From positions 1-64,000 of the forward strand of contig JXTC01000360.1 in NCBI GenBank assembly GCA_002914845.1: DNA of 64,000 bases, in the 5' to 3' direction. Source of the DNA: Trema orientale. Its lineage: Eukaryota; Streptophyta; Magnoliopsida; Rosales; Cannabaceae. The notes under the pieces were generated by a model. It had not been told where the DNA came from, made no database searches, and saw only the letters and a program-made list of their open reading frames with translations. Position 1 is the stretch's first letter, and each line of letters opens with the position of its first letter. Below, in pieces: positions 56,439-64,000 of this stretch. The position numbers were made by a program, and so were the translations under genes.

Positions 56439-57802
56439 TGTTGTGAAAATTCGCAAGCGCACAAAATTGCAAACAAGTAATATAATAGTGAGTATCAAGT
56501 ATCGTCCCACGAAGACTATTTACTTACTAAGTACCGATATTTTGCTAACCTTAACTTTATTTGATTTAAACAACTAAAGACAAATTAAATTATATTAAAT
56601 TAAAACTAAAAATAACTAATTAAAATAAGATAAAAATTAAATAAAAGATAGCATAAAACGAAAATTAAATGAATTTTAAATCAATGAAAATAAACCTAGG
56701 TGTCCGATTTTACCATAACTAATCCACTCTAAATTCTCTATCTCATTACCCTAAAATTATTTCCCTAGTTGATAAACAAGATTCCCTAATTTATTCACTT
56801 TCCTCTCCTAAGTTCAAGCAAAAATACCATTAATTACCACTTCACTATATTCCTATATGAATTAAACTAATCACAAATTCATTAAGATCTATAGAAACTC
56901 ATATAGCTACTACACAAACTATGTAAATATATTCTTATTTTACATGCAATCTATGGCTTTCAATCCAATAAACTAGACACATAAATCTCCTTCCGGTTTC
57001 ATTAAGATTAACAAATCATCTATTTGGTGCCCAATTAAATAGAAGCATTAAGAACAGAATTAAAAACTCAATTATAAAAAATAATTCATGAACTAAATTG
57101 AAAGAAAAAATATTAAAGCATCATAGTTAGACTACATCGTGGCCCTAGAAAAGAAATCTAGAACATAACTAAACTAAGAAAAATGATAAACATAAAGTCA
57201 TGATATTCAAACAGAAAATTTAAAGAGAAATAAACACCGCTCTAAAAAATTTATTCGTTAAGTCTTGCAGCTATTCTTCTCGCTCCAGAGTCTCTGTTCT
57301 CACTATTTTTCTCTAATTCCACTCTCTATGCTCTCGGTCAGCCGCTCTCGTGCGTATGAAAACTGCCTCATCAATTCGTTTTGTTCACGTTACCTTATCA
57401 ATTTCCATAATGCACGACACCTTCCCATACTCTTTTGTTTCCTTTCCTTTTTAATTGTTTTATTTTCCTTTTTTAAATCATGTTCCTCACATCACCGACT
57501 CCAAAGTCCAAATGATATTTATGTATCACTTTAAACTCCTGCAAAGGAATCAGGTACGTCTAGAATTAAGATTGTGCTTCTGTCAACTTCATGTAATAAG
57601 TATTGGGCTTTCTTTAAATCTTTAAGCTTCTTACATCATCTTTCTCTAGTTGTTTTATACAAATATCAGCTTCAAGCTTTCCTTTCTATCAATATCACTT
57701 AACCTATTCAATTTAATAAAATACCACAAATTAAGATAAAGACATCAAAAAACAATTAAGCTAGAAAAGGTACATAAATATTGTACAAATACGAGTACAT
57801 CA
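56439..57802 (-). repeat. F3 5' LTR
   Basis: 1,364 bp, minus strand TGATGTACTCGTATTTG…TCACAACA. It matches the solo LTR at 34738-41673 at both ends and in the middle. It is inserted in the satellite array. Confidence 0.8.
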
Positions 57803-59588
57803 TCCATCACTTACACTAGACATAGAACAACTAAACATGTTCACAACCACATCAGCACAAGGGCCGAAATAGCATACAAGCACATCGGGCGACCCCAAGT
57901 CAGCACCGATAGGCATGAAAATACCAAAGATGATCAGAGTATAACACTTGATAATTAATCGCGTATCATTCACGTAATCTATTTATTTTATACACAGCAA
58001 TACAACAAGAATACATCATTTTACTAACATTTTCTAATCAAAAATCAAAAAAAAAAAAAAACCTGAGTAATTGAACCATGCTAATATCGATAATAAACCT
58101 AACGTATTCGAAACTGACTTTTTTTCACTTACAAGCTAATCCATCACGTTACAGACATTTCCATATCAAAAATCAAGGAAAACTTGCGAGTAACAGAACC
58201 TTACAAATATCATTTATAAACCTAACATATATCGAATCGACATGTTCTCATCAACCATCTGGAAAAATTCTCGGAAATTGAACCATGCTAATGTCTACCA
58301 TCACATAACCAACGTATAATGAAAGTGAAAGACGAGTTTGTAATTTGATACCGAGGTATGGCCTACAAACTCATACAATTAAAACATCACTCATACGCCA
58401 TCACGTACACTAGATATAGAACAACCAAATATATTCGTAACCACATCAACACAAGGGCCAAAATAGTATACGAGCACATCGGGTGACCCCATGTCAACAC
58501 CGCCAGGCATGAAAATACCAAAGATGATCAGAGCAGAATATTTGATTATAAATCACGTATCATGTATGCAATCCAATTATTTTATGCACAGCAATACCAC
58601 AAGAATCCATCATTTTACTGACATTTTCTAATCAAAAATCCAAAAAAAAAAAAAAGGACTGAGTAATTGAACCATGCTAATATCGATAATAAACCCAACG
58701 TATTCTGAACCGACTTTTTTTCGCTCACAATCTGTTCCATCATATTACCGACATTTTCATATCAAAAATAGAGACAATTATGAGTAACAAAACCATGGAA
58801 ATATCATTCATAAACCGAACATATATCGAACCGACATTTTCTAAATAATAATCCAGAAAAATTACTGGAAATTGAAGCATGCTAATATCCAAAATCACAA
58901 ACCGACATATAATGAAAGCAAAAGACGAGTTTGTAGTTTGATGCCAAGGCAAGGAGTCTACAAATTCATACAATCAAAATACCACTCATACGCCATCATG
59001 TATACTAGACATAGAACAACCAAACATGTTCGCAACTGCATCAGCACAAGGGCCAACATAGGTATGAGCACATCGGGTGACCCCATGTCCACACCGCTAG
59101 GCATGAAAATACGAAAGATGATCTCGTATTAATTATTTTATGCACAACAGTACCATAAGAATTCATCATTCTACCGACATTTTTTAATCAAAAATCGAAA
59201 AAAAATTCCAAGTAATTGAACCATGCTAATATCGATAATAAACCTAAAGTATTCCGAACCGACCTTTTTTTACTCACAATCTAATCCATCAGATTACCGA
59301 CATTTCCGTATCAAAATTTGAGAAAAATTACGAGTAACAGAACCATGCAAACATTATTCATAAACCCAACATATATCAAACCGTCCTTTTTTCGCCAATA
59401 GTCCAGAAAATTTCTAGGAATTCGAATCATGCTAATATCTATCATCGCAAAACTAACGTATACTGAAAGTGAAAGATGAGTTTGTAGTTCGATGCTGAAG
59501 CATGGAGCCTACAAACTCATACAATCAAAATACCACTCATACGCCATCACGTACACTAGACATAGAACAACAAAACATGTTCGCAAAC
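57803..59588. repeat. Tandem array, ~595-bp unit, three copies
   Basis: The phrase acactaga[ct]atagaacaacc starts at 57813, 58407, 59002 and 59553 (spacing 594, 595, 551). Each unit also contains agcacatcgggygaccccatgtc, ccatgctaatatcgataataaac, and gaaagtgaaagacgagtttgta. Reading frames across it are not shared between units, so it is non-coding. Confidence 0.9.
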
Positions 59589-60926
59589 TATTATACGAAA
59601 TACATGTACGTAAAATAACCACAAGTGCACGGGTCGTAACCAAGTAATAAAGTGATAAGTATAGAGTTTTCGATCCTGCGAGGAATTGACTGTTAAATTA
59701 TCGTTTAGTACTGGAATTATCATAACCTAAATCTATCTTGGCAACCAAACGAAATGAATTTATAACTTAAATAAATACAAATATAAATGAAAATAAAAAA
59801 ATAAAATATGGAGACTTCTATGCAAAAATGTACTACGGGATTGAACTCACCTAACTATCAACTATGTCTTTTGCTTACCAATATATTCTAATCAATTATT
59901 TCTAGTTTATAAGCCAAGTACCCGAAGATATTTCTACTCCTTCCCTCGAGTACCGAGTGAAATCATTCCTAAATCCTGGTTCTAATATCTCTATTTCGAA
60001 CCTAGAAATTAAGAATTCATTACGTTCAATGGTTCTTTGATTATGGCTTCAAAAGAATTATATATTCTCTTAAGCTCTACAAGTCCTAGGTTATACTATC
60101 ATATGGTTGTCTCTAAATTCTTAAGTACTGAATTCTAGAAACCAAACCATCCAACTAGTAGATAATTTGTTGAGAAGCACATGGAATAGCATAAATAAAT
60201 TCAAGAAAAATATAAAAGAACGTAATGGAAATCAAGGCATAGAATCAAAGTTTAAGTTACATCATGCCCCAAGCATATAAAATTTAATTCAACATAGGAG
60301 AACCCAATACTAATTTCAACAAGAATTTCATATATCCAAATATGTTCAAAACTTCAAGCACAATATAAAATTCAAATGAAATTAGGGTGAGAAAGAGGAT
60401 GAGAAAAACTCTTTTGTGGAGGTAGAACTTCAAGTCTTCAATTCTTCAAGCGATTTTCTCAAGCTTCCTATCAAAATTTTAGTTCCAAAGCACTCCTCTC
60501 TCTAGGATTTCAACCATTCGATCAGATGGTATTAAGGGCCGAAATTACCCCTAAGATCTCACTGAAAATACGGTTCAGGACAAGGGACAGCATCGCGGCG
60601 CTCTAGGTTCTGGAACTTTATTTTTTGTCTCCGCGGTGCTTTTATTCATATGAATAGTAAAAATCAACACTGCTTCCCAGGTGCGCTATTTCGCTGTTTT
60701 AGCTCTGTTTTACTTGATTTTTATTGCGTTGCATTTGTATCAGACTCAACTTCACTCAAAAAGGGTTGAAATACCCATATTTGGCACCAATTTATCTTAA
60801 TTCTCATTTATTCATAAGAACTATAAAAACAAAGCAAAAACACAATAAACTAACAAAAATGCTTGAGATCTTACAATTATTTAAGCTGAATGATACTTGA
60901 TTTGTGAGTGAATTAATCACTCATCA
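59589..60926 (-). repeat. F2b 3' LTR
   Basis: Matches 22561-24034 with losses around the promoter (60500-60600). Ends TGATGAGTGATTAATTC…; the satellite-side end is decayed (tatta for tgtta). Confidence 0.8.
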
Positions 60927-62619
60927 AATACCCTTAAACTCAAATAATTGCTTGTCCTCAAGCAAAACAAAAAAAAAAAAGAAAAGTGTGAGTTTCGTAT
61001 TGACTCGAAAACTGTACAAGTATCTCCGAAGTCACAAAATATTCCAAGCTCAAAGGAAATACAAAGATTGAGATTATCTGAATTTTCAAGTTCAAGCATC
61101 AATTTAAATCTACCTAAGACTCTCAATGTGTAAATATGTGCAAAATCAATCTTACTCAACAAAATGAACTTCAGATAGACTTGTGTATTTTGATAGATAA
61201 TGAAAGATCTCTATATGATGCAATTTCGAACTACCATATGTAAATTTTTCATATCGCTCTCCACTAATATATGTTAGTATGTCATCAAAGATCAGAAGAT
61301 CTTATTAAGCTTGTAATATAGGCTTGGGAAAAGGTAAGATAAATTTGGAAAAATTTTGAGGTTCAAATCACCCTTAAGCACATTAATCTAGGACCTTTGT
61401 AGAGTTATTCCTTAGTACACTAAATAGTACTCCTACACTTCTTTTCAACTAAATTTCCCTTCTAGCACTACTCTGCTAAACACTTATTTAAAAATAATTT
61501 TTTTTTGAAATGAAAGATATGAAATAAGACAAAAGGATGAAAATAAAAAAACCTATCTCTCAAAATCAACATTGTCCTCAAAGTTGAAAAATAAAATAGA
61601 GGGTAAGGATGCAATTTTTCACCAAATTATTTCCCCTTTTTGTTTTTTTTTTTTCTTATTTTTTTTTTCAATACTTCGTAACACCACCATTCCTCCCAAC
61701 ATGAACATAACACAAATTAACTCTTTACAATCAACATGCTTAAAGGATAAGAGTTGGTGGTCATTATTCTGGTTTGGCAAAAATACGGTAGAAAAAAGAA
61801 AGGTACACATAGGCTCAAAGTGGGTGTACTAGGATGATAATATATCAATGTTAGCTTGAAAGGCTCAAACGGTCCAAAGATGGCCTAAATCATTTCTCTA
61901 ATGACACCTAACATAGAATTTCACCTCAAGCTTCATTCAAATCAGTTCTATAGTTCATGAGATATCAATGCCTATCTAATGCACACAAGTTTTCTCCAAA
62001 ATCTCAAAGAGTCAAGTAGTCATGATTATCTTGCTCAAATATGTAGAACCAAGAATAAGGTTCAATTTATGTGAGTCAAGTATACGGATAATCTCAATGA
62101 ATTACATTTCACAAGACCTAATAGAACATTAAATGACTATACTCATCATCAATATTAAGTTATCTCATCTCAACAACACTCACAATTTATTCAAACTATC
62201 AAACGAAAAGCAAGAAAAAAAGATTATTTCCCAAAAATACACAACTCATGGAAAGAAAATCATGACAACTAACATACAAGCAAAGCTACACCCAACAAAT
62301 AATTATCCAACAAGTGTTCTCATCCCCAAAGTCAAAGTTAGCAATGTTCTAAAAACTTAAATATTTAATGTAAGCACAAGGAAAAAGAACACGTACTAGG
62401 GAGACGAGATATTCTCACCAACTATTAAGGTTGGTAAGGGTGGTGCACCGGGCAAGGTGACTTTAACTTGGGTGATACGGGACTCCTCTCCATAATTTGT
62501 ATCTTTAGGCTTATTCATGTACATATTAGTGAAGCTCATCAAATTGAGGCTTCCGCCCATAATACGTGTCATACAACACGACATAAGGGTCTTAGTTTTG
62601 AACGCCATCATATGCAACA
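59589..62619 (-). mobile_element. Truncated F2-family element (F2b)
   Basis: 3' LTR 59589-60926, polypurine tract 60927-60942 (decayed: aataccctt…), and internal DNA to 62619, where the PYVVLYDTYYGRKPQFDELH tail of the gag-like protein is still readable on the minus strand (62510-62610). Primer site and 5' LTR are missing. The right junction lies at a shared tgta with the satellite. Confidence 0.8.
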
Positions 62620-63072
62620 ATGTACACTAGATATAGAACCACCAAAACGTTTGCAACCAACTATTTTTCACTCATAATCTAATCCATCATATTATCGACA
62701 TTTTCATATCAAAAAACGAGGAAAATTATGAGTAACAGAACCATGAAAATATCATTTATAAACCAAACACATATCAAACTATCCTTTTTTCACCAACAAT
62801 CTAGAAAAATTCCAAGATATCGAATCATGCCAAATATCTATCATCGCAAAACCAACGTATACTAAAAGTGAAAGACGAGTTTGTAGTTCGATGCTGAAGC
62901 ATGGAGCCTACAAACTCATACCATCAAAATACCACTCATATGCCATCACATACAGTAGGCATAGAACAACCAAACATGTTTGCAATCACATAAGCATAAG
63001 GGCCAATATAGCATACGAGCACATCGGGTGACCCCATGTCCACGCCGCTAAGCATGAAAATATGAAAGATGA
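62620..63072. repeat. Satellite array continued, deleted copies
   Basis: One copy that has lost about 280 bp after tttgcaacc, then a partial copy (from 62950) ending at aaatatgaaagatgat next to a T tract. Confidence 0.8.
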
Positions 63073-63359
63073 TTTTTTTTTTTTTGTTATTCATGGTTTG
63101 AATATGCTATTCTTTCTTAGAAAAAGATGATTTGGAACTTTAGAAAAAAGCAGGACGTGGGATGTATGACAACAAAGAAGATGAATTAAAAGAATGTGAG
63201 TACGTATTTTTTGAATTATAGCAATTGCAACATAGTAAATAGAGTTTTTATTTTTGTTTAATAAAACTTTTTTTTAAGGGGTGCCTATATATGGGCAGGG
63301 GGTATGGATATAGCACCCCAGAAAACAAAGAATTGTTTAAATAAGTGTTACCAAACAAA
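63073..63359. other. Unassigned DNA with a small foldback
   Basis: No gene. 63280-63324 holds ggggtgcctatat … atatagcacccc, an imperfect inverted repeat, and the stretch ends ttaccaaacaaacactta. Confidence 0.5.
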
Positions 63360-64000
63360 CACTTAGGGGTTGTTTAGTATGGGGAGTTCCAAGTTTTCAT
63401 ATTAATGGAAAAGCTGAGGAGGGTAATGTGATTGTCTGGAAACCTGAATAACTATGTTTAGTTATGCACTGGAATCTTTTTTATAATTCCCAGGAATGCC
63501 ATAAAACTGTATTTGGTTGGACACTGGAATACACTAATTTTATGTATTTTGTCCAAAATAATTGAAACAATCATTTTTGGCCTTTTTTTAATAATGAATA
63601 AACATATTTTTTTAAAGAATAACATTAATTTCTCACAAAATAAAAAATATTTTTATTTAAAATAATTATAAAATTTGCAAATTACTCTTAGGTCGTTTAT
63701 GTTTTTATGTGTTATTTTCTGGAATCGTATACTTCTTTAGATCGTATATAATTTTATATGTTATTTTCTGGAATCGTGTACTTCTTTAGGTCGTTTTCTA
63801 GAATCATATACTTCTTTAGGTCGTATACGGTTTTATGTGTTATTTTCTTGAATTAAGTGAGGGATCCATAGTTTTGAGTTTATGGGGTATATGAAATCCA
63901 CCACTTTCGATTGCTTTCACATTACCCCCTTCCTCACCAAAGTGAGCCCAGAAGCATCCACTTACCCGAGTTTCAAAAAAGCCCAATACCTTATACCAAA
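63360..64000. mobile_element. Possible TIR element, right end beyond the window
   Basis: It starts ggggttgtttagtatgggg, the GTTTGG-type end common to small plant DNA elements. The interior is AT-rich with a 50-bp tandem repeat and no transposase frame. Confidence 0.35.
63691..63855. repeat. ~50-bp tandem repeat, three and a half copies
   Basis: Unit ggtcgtatacggttttatgtgttattttctggaatcgtatacttcttta with one internally shortened copy. Confidence 0.85.

Larger units (their letters stand above)
32745..57802 (-). mobile_element. Outer F3 LTR retrotransposon, exploded by nested insertions
   Basis: The 5' LTR (56439-57802), primer site, gag (56300-55248) and 55186-55247 are on the right. The matching 3' half (34737-33011) and LTR remnant are on the left. 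Between them lie an F3-like solo LTR (34738-41673, with F1 inside) and the F4 element (43385-55185, with a further LTR pair inside). The linkage rests on shared orientation and on gene order: gag on the right, then the KPKPLHSHCRYVF…GD linker, then non-coding 3' DNA on the left. Confidence 0.65.

Noticed and set aside
57265..57534. 89-codon plus-strand frame
   Set aside because: Antisense to the F3 LTR leader, no motif, not conserved in the sister LTR.

Overview
The window looks like plant nuclear DNA, most likely a eudicot, from a gene-poor, AT-rich, transposon-packed region. Almost all of it can be read as nested LTR retrotransposons, one CACTA DNA transposon, small terminal-inverted-repeat elements and tandem repeats. 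No intact host gene, tRNA, rRNA or CRISPR array was found. The one piece of possible non-transposon coding sequence is an orphan exon-like reading frame at 32388-32600 (minus strand). N runs lie at 14013-14079 and 47633-47642, and single Ns at 41966 and 49638.

1-9738: a minus-strand LTR (1-839), then a decayed minus-strand Ty3/gypsy element of the Tat-like type (gag, protease, start of reverse transcriptase; 840-3715) with its leader and a probable 5' LTR (about 7513-9738). A plus-strand non-autonomous LTR element (4045-7466, target duplication gctac/cctac) sits in the leader. 10154-11945 is a solo LTR. 12586-13103 is a small TIR element.

14080-28400: an LTR fragment of family F1, then a minus-strand CACTA element (subterminal repeats, a four-exon Transposase_24-like gene, a TNP2-like transposase pseudogene). 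The transposase is split by a complete gag-only LTR element of family F2 (18658-24034). After it come a minisatellite, a TIR-element end, AT-rich repeats, a 91-bp foldback and a solo LTR with a perfect target duplication (25703-28067).

28400-32700: low-complexity repeats, a 1.4-kb array of near-palindromic TTACTAGTTA-type modules, and the orphan exon.

32745-57802: one old minus-strand family F3 element (5' LTR 56439-57802, gag 55248-56300, 3' remnant 32745-34737), blown apart by later insertions. These are a plus-strand F3-like solo LTR (34738-41673) that itself holds a complete F1 element (35083-40520), and an F4 element (43385-55185) that itself holds an inverted pair of LTRs (46114-52153). 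Two single-N junctions (41966, 49638) mark near-identical tandem copies that look like assembly artefacts.

57803-64000: an array with a period of about 595 bp, invaded by a truncated F2 element (59589-62619), then more small TIR-type DNA.

Families F1, F2 and F4 (and the 3'-truncated 4045 element in its LTR) share three things: a tRNA-Asp-type primer site where visible, a CTCGAGGA...AAGTTTGGGGG polypurine end, and a GC-rich module of about 22-bp period just upstream of the LTR TATA box. F1, F2 and F4 encode only a gag-like protein with a shared tail (…PYVVLYxxYYGxxPxFDE-like) and no pol. They would therefore depend on enzymes supplied by other elements, as described for gag-only terminal-repeat retrotransposons. 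Target duplications, mismatches to the tRNA-Asp tail and nesting order agree that F1 is youngest and F3 oldest.
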